Positions 1-8,575 of a DNA stretch of 18,246 nt are shown here, piece after piece. This DNA is from Flammeovirgaceae bacterium. GTDB lineage: Bacteria > Bacteroidota > Bacteroidia > Cytophagales > Cyclobacteriaceae. Under the pieces are notes generated by a model. The model was not told the DNA's origin. It searched no databases and was given only the letters and a program-made list of their open reading frames with translations. Numbering within the stretch: the first letter of the stretch is position 1; every line of letters starts with the position of its first letter. A program made the translations under genes and the position numbers. Location of the stretch: assembly GCA_016712035.1 (NCBI GenBank), contig JADJRT010000013.1, forward strand, positions 1 to 18,246, written 5' to 3'.

Positions 1-1511
1 CGAAATCAGACAACTCAAACAATTCCAGAAGTAACCCTAAAACATTATAAACAAACAACCGATATTCCAAAAGGAATAATGACACCTGATAGTTGTAGAA
101 ACATCTATTGGAACATTAAACTTTTTGATGGCACACCAACCCGAAACGGTTAACTGGTATATGATGATTTAGATCGTTCTCGTGGTGTGGGATGCCTTTT
201 TAAAAGTTATTCAAGGTGCCTCCATCAGAGAATTAATAGAAGGGCCAAAAGTGATTGGTGCAAATGTAAATTCAATGATATCATGATTATTGAATTATTA
301 ACTCCAAAGGAATATTTCTTACAGGAAACACTACCTCTACATTATATCTGGCTCCCGTTATTAGATTTAAAAGCGAATGGCCCCATAGTAGTTGAAAGCA
401 CCTCCGGGATTGTTGGGTGGATTTAACAGTGTTGGTTTGAGTACATCAGCGACATCGGTGTTTTTGGCCCAGATAAAGGTAAAGGTGGCAAAGTTTCTGA
501 TATTGCCTCCGGGTTACGAGGCAAAATACCTTCCAGTTACTTCCGTATACAAAATCACCTACCTACACAGTATGGAGTTTTATGCGTCTCTCGGTTGCCG
601 ATGGTTTAGAGAAAGCTACAGAATTGGCAAAAGATAAGGTGAAAGTATATCCGTTGTCTATGGCAAATAATATTCCTAAAATGAATTTTGTAAACGCTAC
701 GGACAAAGCATTCAACACCGTTCATCACAATGATTTTTCCTTCTTTGAAGAAATTAATAAAACCATTCAGGAAGAACCCTTGGAAATGCTGAACCCGGAA
801 ACAAGGGGATTATTTGCTTCTATAGGAATTGAGAAAGGGAAAACCATTTGCACCGGATGATAGAATGAAAAATATTTTGACGGATGCCGTTGCTATTGGA
901 AATGCTACGGTGCGCTCCACCATTGGTATCCAAGAGTAAGCGGAACCGGAAGTACGATGGAAGGTATTGAAATTTACCCCGATACAAGGAGTGCATGGTT
1001 GATGGCTTTCTTAGATAAGAATGTGTTTTTAATGGTGAAGACAAACACACCATGAACACTGATGCGAGGAGCTTTCTACTACTACGGCTATACAATTGTT
1101 ACCCCGGCAATGGCGGTTTCTATTCCTGGCAAAGGATCTGATTACGCAATAGCTTATGTAGATGCCAATAAAAAAGCAATGGATGGTTCTAAAACATACA
1201 AAGTAACCTTACCTCCAAATGTACCGGTGAATAACTTCTGGGCATTTACAATTTATGATACCCAAACAAGATCTCAATTACAAACAGATCAACCGAAACC
1301 GAGTGTAGGTAGTCAAACCAAAGGTTTTAAAACCAATGCCGATGGTTCGATAGATGTTTACTTTAGTCCAAAAGCCCCTGAAGGATTTGAAAACAACTGG
1401 CTACAAGCAATTCCAGGCAAAAGTTGGTTTACACTTTTAAGAATGTACGGTCCACTTGAGCCGTGGCTGAATAAAACTTGGAGGCCAAGTGAAATTATAG
1501 AGATAAAATAA
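1..1511 (+). CDS. DUF1254/DUF1214 domain protein, 5'-truncated by window edge and frameshifted
   Basis: Frame-hopping translation gives an almost complete DUF1254 (N-terminal) plus DUF1214 (C-terminal) protein of unknown biochemical function, normally an exported protein of roughly 480 residues. Recognisable pieces in order are IPKGIMTPDS near base 70, FFDGTP near 125, LVYDDLDRSRGV near 155-190, GPDKGKGGKFLILPPGYE near 465-520, MRLSVADGLEKATELAKDKV at 582-641, and an unbroken C-terminal stretch at 1062-1511. That stretch carries the DUF1214 hallmarks YKVTLPPNVPVNNFWAFTIYD and SWFTLLRMYGPLEPW. The signal peptide and start lie upstream of the window. At least six indels break the frame; for example AGTTGTAG near 93 and a short A-run near 110 need one base removed or added to restore the family sequence. 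The next gene follows after 20 bases and is a paralogue, so the two are probably one transcript. Confidence 0.8.
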
Positions 1512-1531
1512 ACCGTTTAATAAATTGAATA

Positions 1532-2984
1532 ATGAAACAAATTGCAATGAGATTAGAAAATTTTGTGAAGCCATTTTCCTTTTTGGTAATAATGGTTGCT
1601 ATGGCTGCTTGTGGACAAAAGTCAGCTGAAACAGCAAATGAATCTATAGAAGCAACTTCGCTCGATTCAATAAAAGCAATTGCACATGATGCCTACATTT
1701 ATGGGTTTCCATTGGTAGATAATTATCGCGTTGAATATGACTACTATGTTGACAATTCAAATAAAGAATTTAAAGCTCCATGGAATCAGATTGCCAATAT
1801 AGCACGTGTATTTACTTCAGCAGATAAAGCTGTGCAAACAGCTAACTCAGATACGCCTTACTCATGGTTAGGTTATGATTTAAGAAATGAACCGCTCGTG
1901 TTCAGCTTGCCAGAAATTGAAGAAGGCCGCTATTATAGTGTTCAATTTATTGATAGCTACACCTATAATTTTGCTTATCTCGGATCGAGAAACAACGGGT
2001 AACAAAGTCGGGAAACTTATATGCTTGTTGGGCCAAATTGGAAGATGAGCCTGTTGACGGAATAGATAAGGTTTCTAAAATCTGAAACTGAAATTGGCGT
2101 AATCGTGTATAGAACACAACTTTTCAACCCGGCTGATATTGACAATGTGAAAGCCATACAAGCTAAATACAAGTACAAACCTTATCTGCTTATTTAGGCA
2201 AAACTCGGCAGCTACTTCAGATGCTGTTGAATGGATGAAACCTTTGACTACCGATGAGCAAAAAGCATCTTTGGAATTTTTTAATGTGATGAATTTCGTT
2301 TTGAATTTTTGTCCAACAGTTCCGTCTGAAAAACCATTGATGGAGCGTTTTGCTAAAATCGGAATTGGAGCAGGAAAAACAATTGATTTCGCAACACTTT
2401 CACCTGAAATTAAAAATGCCTATGAAGCTGGAATTAAAGAAGCTTGGGAGGTAACCTATGCAGGCCTAATGAAAAAAGTTGCAGGCGGTGAGGTTGCATC
2501 AGAAGACGTATTTGGAACAAGAGACTACATAAATGGCAATTACCTATATAGAATGGCAGGCGATGTATTGGGACTTTATGGCAATTCTAAAGAAGAGGCC
2601 ATTTATCCTCTATATAGAAATGATTCAGAGGGAAATCCATTGGATGCAACTACCAACAAATACACTTTAAAATTTAATGCGGATGAACTACCTCCTGTAA
2701 ATGCATTTTGGTCTTTGACCATGTATAATTTACCCCAAAGTTTAATGGTAGAAAATCCAATTAATCGTTACTTAATAAACTCACCTATGCTACCTGATTT
2801 GAAGAAAGAAGCTGATGGTGGAATCACACTTTACATTCAAAATGAATCTCCCGGAAAAGACAAAGAATCAAATTGGTTGCCCGCACCAAAAGGGCCATTT
2901 TGGACTGTATTGAGGTTGTATTGGCCAAAACCTGCAGCATATGATGGTACTTGGAAAAAACCAGATATAACACTTGTAAAATAA
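1532..2984 (+). CDS. DUF1254/DUF1214 domain lipoprotein, second tandem copy, frameshifted
   Basis: This is a second DUF1254/DUF1214 protein, paralogous to the one just upstream. The start at 1532 gives a type II signal peptide with lipobox MAAC followed by GQKS, so the product should be a lipoprotein. The DUF1254 part follows: AHDAYIYGFPLVDNYRV, then NSDTPYSWLGYDLRNEPLVF and GRYYSVQFIDSYTYNFAYLG. The frame is lost near 1990 and several more times to about 2235, but the missing text is present in other frames (NLYMLVGPNWK, DEPVDGIDKV, ETEIGVIVYRTQLFNPADI, LSAYLGKTSA). From 2235 to 2984 it is clean, with the DUF1214 motifs LPPVNAFWSLTMYNLPQSL and PFWTVLRLYWPKP. Length when repaired is about 484 codons, normal for the family. 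No function can be assigned beyond the family. Confidence 0.85.
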
Positions 2985-3224
2985 AACAAGTTGAGACCAA
3001 GGTCAAGACCACAAAACTTGACTTAAGACTTCTCACCTTTACTGGTGGACTTCCGGCAAATCTGAGGTTCTCCTGCTGGAGAAGAATCCCTCACATTCTT
3101 AAGAAAAGTCGACCTCCACATTGCGCGCAAATTTTGTGCATACCTGGCCGAACAAGCCTTCCAAAAACAGCGTATTCGAAAAATCTTGTGCGAAAGTAAA
3201 CTTTTCTTGAGCGAAGCGTGTATA
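2985..3224. other. gene-free stretch with small inverted repeats
   Basis: I see no convincing gene here. Two short perfect inverted repeats are visible: GTCAAG/CTTGAC at 3002-3007 and 3017-3022 with a nine-base loop shortly after the DUF1254 stop, and TTCTCC/GGAGAA at 3068-3073 and 3078-3083 with a four-base loop. The ten-base palindrome TTCTTAAGAA lies at 3097-3106. The first repeat could act in termination of the upstream unit, but no T-run follows it, so that role is not supported. Confidence 0.35.
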
Positions 3225-3244
3225 GTAAGTGAATGTTCACTAAC
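3225..3244. promoter_or_regulatory. palindromic operator, probable TetR-family binding site
   Basis: The sequence GTAAGTGAATGTTCACTAAC is an inverted repeat with two nine-base arms around a TG spacer. Eight of nine positions pair and the inner AGTGAA/TTCACT is perfect. It ends 11 bases before the first start codon of a unit whose third gene encodes a TetR-type regulator (4045-4641). Size, symmetry and position fit the operator of a self-regulating repressor. That this particular regulator binds it is inference. Confidence 0.6.
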
Positions 3245-3255
3245 TTTAACGTATC

Positions 3256-3675
3256 ATGAAATCTGGTAAAAACAACATTGCCATCGGCTTCCTCACCATG
3301 GGCCTCTTTATGGCCTACGGGTTCCTGCTCATTTATTTGAGAGATTTCGCCCCGGAAAAGAAGATTGGATAGCGTCCTATTCATCGGGGAAACATTTTGA
3401 ATCGCGTCTGGCTCACGTGCACGGCAACCTTTTCGCATTTCTGAATATTCTCATCAGGGTATTTGCTGTTGCATTTTGAACCCAAGTTGAAAAATGCGAA
3501 TACTATTTCCTGGTTGGCATTGACCGGGTTGTTGATGCCTGTCAGGATTCTGGCTGAAATCTATTTTGGAGCCCCTCCTTTATTCGTGCTGATTGGCGCC
3601 ATAGCCATGACAGCCTCTGTACTTTGGTTGGGGATCTCCTTCTTTAAAATGAAACATCTATTGTATAATCCTTAA
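3256..3675 (+). CDS. small integral membrane protein, frameshifted, unknown function
   Basis: The start ATG at 3256 lies just after the operator and gives MKSGKNNIAIGFLTMG with a first membrane segment ending near LLIYLRDF. A premature TAG at 3370 is reached unless the frame changes. The continuing text is GKHFESRLAHVHGNLFAFLNI in a second frame, then GYLLLHFEPKLKN and the clean tail from 3463 to 3675 (ISWLALTGLLMPVRILAEIY, then two more hydrophobic stretches). Repaired length is about 138 residues with four predicted membrane helices. The paired histidines in AHVHGNLFAF sit at the start of helix 2 and could bind a metal or haem, but nothing proves it. I do not recognise a named family. It is the first gene of the operator-led unit, with dps starting 10 bases after its stop. 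Confidence 0.6.
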
Positions 3676-3685
3676 AAAATAAATT

Positions 3686-4041
3686 ATGAAACAAATGACC
3701 ACAACCAACGCGATTGGACTTGACACAAGCAAGTAAAGCAAAGAACCTTGCAGAGAAACTAAATGAATTACTGGCTAACTATTCCTTGTTTTATCAGAAC
3801 ACGCGTGGCTATCATTGGAATATCAAAGGGGGAAAAATTCTTTGAGCTTCATCTGAAATTCGAAGAGCTCTATAACGATTTGCTTTTAAAGATCGATGAA
3901 GTGGCCGAAAGAATATTAACACTTGGCCATGTACCCAACCATACCTACACCGACTACGAAAGTTTGTCGACCATCAAGGAGAGTAAGCAGGTGTCTGACG
4001 GGAAATTGGTGTGGATGTACTCAGCTTTTCTAAATAAATAA
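3686..4041 (+). pseudogene. dps: Dps-family ferritin-like protein, frameshifted and internally deleted
   Basis: Dps proteins form dodecameric cages that oxidise and store iron and protect DNA during stress. From ATG 3686 the text reads TNAIGLDTSK, then after a shift AKNLAEKLNELLANYSLFYQ and NTRGYHWNIKG. After a second shift at the GGGGGAAAAA run (3829-3838) it reads KFFELHLKFEELYNDLLLKI followed by DEVAERILTLGHVPNHTY. The ferroxidase-site residues are present: His of YHWNIKG, His of FELHLKFEEL, and the Asp/Glu of KIDEVAERI. Normal family members have about 157 residues. Here VSDG (3991-4002) joins directly and in frame to the C-terminal KLVWMYSAFLNK, so some 50 residues containing most of the last long helix are missing. 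A protein lacking this helix should not fold into the four-helix bundle. The stop is three bases before the TetR start. Confidence 0.85.
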
Positions 4042-4044
4042 GGA

Positions 4045-4641
4045 ATGGAAATAAAAGAACGTCAAATAGAAATTATTGAGGCAGCCGGAGAAATCCTCAC
4101 GGAGTCGGGGATTAATGCGCTCACAACAAAGAATTTGGCTGCCAAAATGGGTTTTAGCGAATCAGCTCTCTATCGGCACTACGCGAGCAAGGAAGAGATT
4201 GTGCTTACCATGCTGAAGTATTTGTCCATCAATATGGATAACCGACTTACGAATTCAGTAGCTGGTATTGAACGTTCTGAAGAAAAATTGAAAGCAGTTT
4301 TCAGCAATCAATTCGAATTCTTTAAAAAGAATCCGCACTTTCTGGTAGCAATATTTTCAGATGGGTTATTGGAAGAAAGTAAGGCAATCAATGAAGCCAT
4401 CATGCAGATTATGGATACCAAAAGGAAGCACTTACTCCAAATCATTCAGCAAGGTCAGAAGAAAAAACAATTTACGGAGACCTTATCAGCTGATGAATTA
4501 GTACACATTATTATGGGGAGTTTTAGGTTGCACATGTTACAGTGGCGCTTATCAGGTTTTGCTTTTGACTTAAAGTCGAAGGGAAATAAGTTAATGGCAA
4601 ACTTACTCACGTTGATTCAACCGATTAAATCTATTCTATGA
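4045..4641 (+). CDS. TetR/AcrR family transcriptional regulator
   Basis: This is an uninterrupted 198-residue protein of normal TetR length. The N-terminal DNA-binding domain is plain: RQIEIIEAAGEILTESGIN (helix 1), ALTTKNLAAKMGFSESALYR (helix-turn-helix), then HYASKEEIVLTML. The rest is an all-helical ligand-binding and dimerisation domain, including FFKKNPHFLVAIFSDGLLEE and a LVHIIMGSFRLHMLQWRL stretch. The start has AAGGA five bases upstream and lies three bases after the dps stop. The stop overlaps the next start (ATGA at 4638-4641). This tight packing means it is co-transcribed with its neighbours, and it probably represses its own operon through the palindrome at 3225-3244 (inference). 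The ligand is unknown; the company of Dps, cupin and a His-rich lipoprotein suggests a stress or metal cue. Confidence 0.92.
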   Translation: MEIKERQIEIIEAAGEILTESGINALTTKNLAAKMGFSESALYRHYASKEEIVLTMLKYLSINMDNRLTNSVAGIERSEEKLKAVFSNQFEFFKKNPHFLVAIFSDGLLEESKAINEAIMQIMDTKRKHLLQIIQQGQKKKQFTETLSADELVHIIMGSFRLHMLQWRLSGFAFDLKSKGNKLMANLLTLIQPIKSIL

Positions 4642-5036
4642 AAATGACCCTTAAAACATCAGCGATAATACTTACTCTCTTTGCGCTGCTAACCCTGTTC
4701 ATGAGTGGTTCGGTGATTTTTGATTTGTTTGGCATTAGGGAAAAAGAGGGGAACTATGTCTTATTCATTGTGGTCGCCAATTTTGTAGCGGGGTTATTAT
4801 ACCTCCTTTCAGCATATGGGATGTTTACCACAAAGCCTTGGGCATTTCAATTGTTGCTCGCAATTACCTGTATGCTTATCCTAGCCTTTATAGGGTTGCT
4901 GATCCATGCTTATCTCGGAGGAATCTATGAGACACAAACATTAAAGGCCATGATGTTCAGAATAGGCTTAACGGCCTTAATGACAGGAATAGCGTGGCAA
5001 TATATTTCAAAAAATAAAGTAAAAAATAAATCATAA
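4638..5036 (+). CDS. four-helix integral membrane protein, unknown function
   Basis: An uninterrupted 132-residue protein whose start overlaps the stop of the TetR gene by four bases (ATGA), a translational-coupling arrangement. Four hydrophobic helices are visible: about residues 5-30 (LKTSAIILTLFALLTLFMSG), 42-62 (VLFIVVANFVAGLLYLLSAY), 68-92 (WAFQLLLAITCMLILAFIGL) and 105-125. The loops contain the polar stretches IFDLFGIREKEGN and GGIYETQTLKAM, which look conserved in character. I believe this is a conserved hypothetical membrane protein of Bacteroidota with no assigned function. It probably sits in the inner membrane and is expressed with the regulator and the lipoprotein that follows after five bases. 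Confidence 0.75.
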   Translation: MKMTLKTSAIILTLFALLTLFMSGSVIFDLFGIREKEGNYVLFIVVANFVAGLLYLLSAYGMFTTKPWAFQLLLAITCMLILAFIGLLIHAYLGGIYETQTLKAMMFRIGLTALMTGIAWQYISKNKVKNKS

Positions 5037-5041
5037 AAATT

Positions 5042-5459
5042 ATGAAAACAATTAGCACTATAATCATTTCCGCTTTATTGCTCTTCACATATGGCTGTTC
5101 TACTGAAAAGAATAAAGGTGAACACAGTGAACACGATGGGGATCAGACTACCGATGAAGTTCTAGCTGCGCAGTTAGACAACGGAAATAAATGGGTAGCA
5201 AATATTGAGACAACGCAGGGAATACAAAAAATGATCCAACTGATAAATACTAATCCAACATCCCTAAAAGAAAACTTACTTTCAGAGTTTACGGATGTCT
5301 TGAAAAAGTGCACGATGAAGGGGAGAGTCGCACGAGCAACTGCACCACTATCTTCTTCCGCTGAAAGCTGATATTGAAAAATTATCGGAAGCACCTTCTA
5401 AAGAAGAATTAGAGGCTATTAAATCATATTTGGAAACATATACCAACTATTTTGAATAA
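5042..5459 (+). CDS. small His/Glu-rich lipoprotein, frameshifted
   Basis: The start at 5042 gives a lipoprotein signal peptide, MKTISTIIISALLLFTYGC, with the lipid-accepting cysteine at residue 19, followed by an acidic, His-containing linker (GEHSEHDGD). The frame fails near 5302-5324. Restoring one base in the A-run and one in the G-run gives VHDEGE and then SHEQLHHYLLPLKADIEKL, ending SYLETYTNYFE with a TAA at 5457. Repaired length is about 138 residues, mostly helical. The density of His, Asp and Glu is compatible with metal binding, but there is no classical motif. I do not recognise the family. It follows the 4-TM protein by five bases and precedes a cupin gene, so it belongs to the same unit. 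Confidence 0.65.
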
Positions 5460-5516
5460 GATCGAAAAATCAATTAAGAGGAATTTGGGTAGTGACCATC
5501 GATAAAAATCAGCGCT

Positions 5517-5805
5517 ATGAACATCCGAGATAATCACAATACTGAAAAGCCCGTTTCCAACATTCTCACTTTTTAACGGGGAAAGCGGAATAACTACCGC
5601 CATGCAAATTTTAAAAGGCCAACAGTTAAAGGAGCATACAACCAAAGTGCCCGCCCTCCTACTCTGCATCACAGGCTCGGTTGTATTTGAAAATGAAAAG
5701 GGAATAAAGGAAGCCCTGTTGCCAGGTGACTATGTAAATATAGAACCTATGGTAAAGCATTGGGTGAATGCGAACGGGGATAGCCAATTGCTGTTAATCA
5801 AATAA
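5517..5805 (+). CDS. small cupin-domain protein, frameshifted
   Basis: A single-domain cupin of about 96 residues. ATG 5517 reads MNIRDNHNTEKPVSNILTF and then hits a stop in a T-run (5570-5575). One extra base restores LFNGESGITTAMQILKGQ, which continues through the clean part to LLLIK and TAA at 5803-5805. Cupin hallmarks are the beta-strand pattern around QLKEHTTKVPALLLCITGSV (motif 1, with the ligand-type Glu and His) and PGDYVNIEPMVKHWVNA (motif 2, with the PGD turn and a His). This is a typical small metal-binding beta-barrel; the substrate is unknown. It is the last gene of the operator-led unit. Small cupins often accompany Dps- or hemerythrin-type stress genes in Bacteroidota, which fits the context but does not fix a function. 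Confidence 0.75.
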
Positions 5806-6025
5806 AAGTAGTTATATGTTGCTTGGACATACTTAGCCGAACTGCGGCATAAGTTATTACCACAATTAGACTTTAGTTGCCCAGAATGTCAATATCCACA
5901 GGAAAAACTAACAAGAATTTTCTAGTACTCGCATAAGGCTAAATCATTTTAAAAAGTTTAGCTACATTCGCTGAATTAACATCACATTCATTGAAATTAT
6001 TTCCAACATTAAAATTTTCATATCA
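5806..6025. other. gene-free intergenic stretch before the 292-aa lipoprotein
   Basis: No gene is visible in any frame. The stretch is AT-rich towards its right end, as expected for a promoter region, and has TACATTCG near 5963, one mismatch from TAnnTTTG, but without a -33 element. A small GCCG/CGGC inverted repeat lies near 5837-5849. None of these is strong enough to name. Confidence 0.3.
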
Positions 6026-6904
6026 ATGAAAAAATTATTTAGTCTTTTGTTTCTGGTTACACTCGTGTGGTCTTGCCATTCGTCTAAAGAAAATAAGGAA
6101 GAAGAACAAGTGTCTGAATCATTCGATCAGGAGCGGGACGCTTTTTTTACTAGCATGTTAACCTTTACTGAAACGGCTGCGAAACTTCAGGCAACCGCGG
6201 CCGAATTCAATGCAACTTTCATGAATGATCCCACACTATTCAATAAGTATACCAGCGATGCTAAAGCCGCGGCTAATCTGGGGATTTACCTTGCAGACTT
6301 GAATTACAGCCTTGCCTATAAACAAAGTGCTCATGCAAAAGAGCTATTTACAGCAGCACAGGAATTAAGCAAATCCATTGACATCGAACAATCCGTTCTG
6401 TTTTTTTTATCAGTTCGTTACGAGGACACTATTTCACAAAATGATTCGGTGCAAGCAGTTTTAAATAAACAGTTCAAGAAGTCTGCAACAGACTTGAAAG
6501 GTACTGACCGCGAAAAACTAGTAGGCATCGCAATGGCTGCCTATCAAATTGAAAACCTCCACCTTGCTTTGGAAATTATTGAAGCGTATCCAAAAGATAT
6601 GCTTCCCGATGACGCGCGTACACAAATTCTTATCCCCGTATTTAGAATGGTGCTTGGTCAACAAAAAAACGTAGAGCGCATCCATTCATTTCTAAATACT
6701 ATCAGCGATCCGATGGACCCTGATAAAAACTCCAACCATGCTTATTATTTAACAGCTTTAGAAGAAATGATTAACGTTTATAAGAAGCTAGATGTGAATG
6801 AAAAAATTGCCAATAACGATGGCCTTGAATTAATGAAAGATGCTGTTGTTCAGGAATTGCGTGCTAAAGTAAATGCAATAAGAACCAGGATTGTTGCCCC
6901 TTAA
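6026..6904 (+). CDS. lipoprotein of 292 residues, helical, unknown function
   Basis: An intact reading frame with a type II signal peptide: MKKLFSLLFLVTLVWSC, lipid-accepting cysteine at residue 17, then a charged linker (SSKENKEEEQVSES). The mature part looks entirely alpha-helical, with evenly spaced Ala/Leu patterns such as TETAAKLQATAAEFNATF, DAKAAANLGIYLADLNYSLA and VGIAMAAYQIENLHLALEII. These resemble helical-repeat (TPR-like) proteins, though I cannot match a defined repeat. It is separated by 220 bases from the cupin upstream and followed by a gene-poor stretch, so it is likely a single-gene transcript. No promoter was convincing. It is probably a conserved hypothetical periplasm-facing lipoprotein of Cytophagales. 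Confidence 0.8.
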   Translation: MKKLFSLLFLVTLVWSCHSSKENKEEEQVSESFDQERDAFFTSMLTFTETAAKLQATAAEFNATFMNDPTLFNKYTSDAKAAANLGIYLADLNYSLAYKQSAHAKELFTAAQELSKSIDIEQSVLFFLSVRYEDTISQNDSVQAVLNKQFKKSATDLKGTDREKLVGIAMAAYQIENLHLALEIIEAYPKDMLPDDARTQILIPVFRMVLGQQKNVERIHSFLNTISDPMDPDKNSNHAYYLTALEEMINVYKKLDVNEKIANNDGLELMKDAVVQELRAKVNAIRTRIVAP

Positions 6905-6969
6905 AGGGTTGACATTAGATCAGTTTCAATTATTTTCTTGTCGTTAAATAATTTGGTAATTCTTAAACC

Positions 6970-7077
6970 ATGAGGTGGGTGTTTACTGTAGAACAAATCA
7001 AAGCTGCGCACAGCAAAATAAAGTTAAACTCTAGTGCAGGCTTTCCTGTCTACATCAGGGAACTAAAAAAACGCTGA
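6970..7077 (+). pseudogene. DUF1398-like N-terminal remnant
   Basis: A 35-codon frame from ATG 6970 to TGA 7075-7077 reads MRWVFTVEQIKAAHSKIKLN and then SSAGFPVYIRELKKR. This closely resembles the first ~35 residues of DUF1398-family proteins (FTxEQIKAAHxKVKxGADFPxYIxEL), which are normally about 125-135 residues. The next expected part of the domain (a Gly-Val, Tyr-Glu, Asp-Gly-His stretch) is not found in any frame downstream, where only about 60 bases separate it from the tRNA. It is therefore a truncated remnant, not merely frameshifted. The family match is from memory and needs a profile search. Confidence 0.55.
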
Positions 7078-7137
7078 GTCCCCTATTCCTCTTATTTATT
7101 ACTTTTAGAAACTTGATTTTTCACATCAAAGAAAAAG

Positions 7138-7222
7138 CGGAGAAACAGGGATTCGAACCCTGGTGACACTTGCGCCAAACGGTTTTCGAGACCGTCCCAT
7201 TCAACCACTCTGGCATTTCTCC
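7138..7222 (-). tRNA. tRNA-Ser (anticodon CGA)
   Basis: The minus strand folds as a complete class II tRNA of 85 nt. The acceptor stem GGAGAAA pairs with TTTCTCC and is followed by discriminator G, as in serine tRNAs. The anticodon stem ACGGT/ACCGT encloses the loop CTCGAAA, giving anticodon CGA for codon UCG. There is a long variable arm (around GGCGCAAGTGTC) and a T arm CAGGG-TTCGAAT-CCCTG. CCA is not encoded. It stands alone between a DUF1398 remnant and an ABC permease gene. Confidence 0.95.
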
Positions 7223-7286
7223 GGCACAAAAATAAAACTCCCTCTTTGATTTAAGAGGAGTCTGGAAAAGAATCTTGAAAATATTG

Positions 7287-8521
7287 TTATTCGAATCGTA
7301 GCGATTCGATCGGATCGAGCTTGGAAGCTTTATGGGCCGGATAGTACCCAGATAGTAATCCTACAAAAATACAGATCAACATCCCTACCATCATCCATAA
7401 CCAGGGCACAACAAATGCATCTATGCCAATCGCCTTTGAAATTAAATTCCCGACAATGATACCTAAAATAACTCCGCCAATACCTCCTAATAAGCAAACA
7501 ACGATTGCCTCAATCACAAACTGCTGCCGGATGCGCAAGGGGTTGCTCCTAATGCTTTTCTTACTCCCCACTTCGCGTGTGCGTTCGGTAACCGAAACCA
7601 ACATAATATTCATTAAGGCAATAGATGCCCCTAATAAAGTAATAAAGCCAACGCCAAATCCACCAAAACGCAAGCCATTGGTAATGCTCTCTCCATTTCC
7701 TCAGCAAGCGATTCACTTTTTCTATTTCAAAAGAATTGGCATCTTCTACTCTGTCTTGCCGGATCTTACGCATTAAACCTGTAGCTTCACCCATAGCATA
7801 ATCTAATTGATTCATATCAGAAATACCTACATTCAATCGATAATTGGTGGCTGCCCGGCTGCTAATTGATTGGCAACCAGAATGGGAACGATCACCATAT
7901 TATCATAATTGTTATCCGAAAAATCGCCTTTCTCTTTTAACATGCCTATAACTTTAAATTGTGTGCCTTTAAACGAAATCTCGTACCTACAGGCATCGGA
8001 ATGTCTCCATATAAGGCTTGCGCCAATTTATATCCAATCACAGCTACGTTACTTCCTCGCTGAACTTCAAAACGTGAAAAGTTTCTTCCTTCTTGAATAT
8101 TAAGGTCCCTTAATCGGAATGTATTCTTCGTTAGCACCCCGAATATCTACGTTAGGATTTGTCTTTTGAGAGCCATGTTTAACTTCGGCCAGGTTTGTTA
8201 GCCGGGCTGATAAACTTACCATAGAAGGTACATTATACTGATCGATAAACTTCTGCATTTCAGATAAGGTAAGTCGGGCCCGCACTTTCTCCTTCACACC
8301 ATCCTGGTTGGTACCTCGGTTCCATTTGAATAGACGTCAAACGTATTTACGCCTAAGGAAGAAAGACTCTCATTCACCGAATATTCAATACCATCAATAG
8401 CCGTAAGAATTCCAACCAGCGAGGTTATTCCAATCGCCACAATAAGGGCGGTAAGCACCGATCGAAGCATATTGGCTTGTACCGATCGAAGTCCTTCTCT
8501 GATATTTTCTAATAAATTCAT
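7287..8521 (-). CDS. MacB/FtsX-type ABC transporter permease, frameshifted
   Basis: This is a permease subunit of a MacB-like ABC system (about 410 codons when repaired), which works at the inner membrane with a separate ATPase. The start at 8521 reads MNLLENIREGLRSVQANMLR, then the first membrane helix SVLTALIVAIGITSLVGILT. A large periplasmic domain follows in changing frames (RARLTLSEMQKFIDQYNVPS, NIQEGRNFSRFEVQRGSNVA, VIGYKLAQALYGDIPMPVGT, MNQLDYAMGEATGLMRKIRQ). The C-terminal FtsX domain at 7287-7673 is clean, with SIALMNIMLVSVTERTREVG, RIRQQFVIEAIVVCLLGGI and GLLSGYYPAHKASKLDPIES, the classic MacB ending. Frame changes lie near 8310, 8105, 7980, 7860 and 7690. No ATPase gene adjoins on either side, so the partner is elsewhere. 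Confidence 0.88.
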
Positions 8522-8575
8522 GCTTCTAACGGTTTTTAATAGACAATCACTCTATTTACGATGAAAACTAATTGG

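Noticed and set aside
3002..3022. Rho-independent terminator after the second DUF1254 gene
   Set aside because: The six-base stem is weak and is not followed by a T-run.
3060..3275. Open plus-strand frame without ATG reading SPAGEESLTFLRKVDLHIAR and onward
   Set aside because: It lacks a start codon and a ribosome binding site, resembles no family I know, and would run through the operator and over the first gene of the unit. Chance is more likely.
3091..3438. Minus-strand 115-codon ORF
   Set aside because: It is antisense to the operator and to the well-supported membrane protein gene, with low-complexity basic and cysteine-rich text. It is a shadow.
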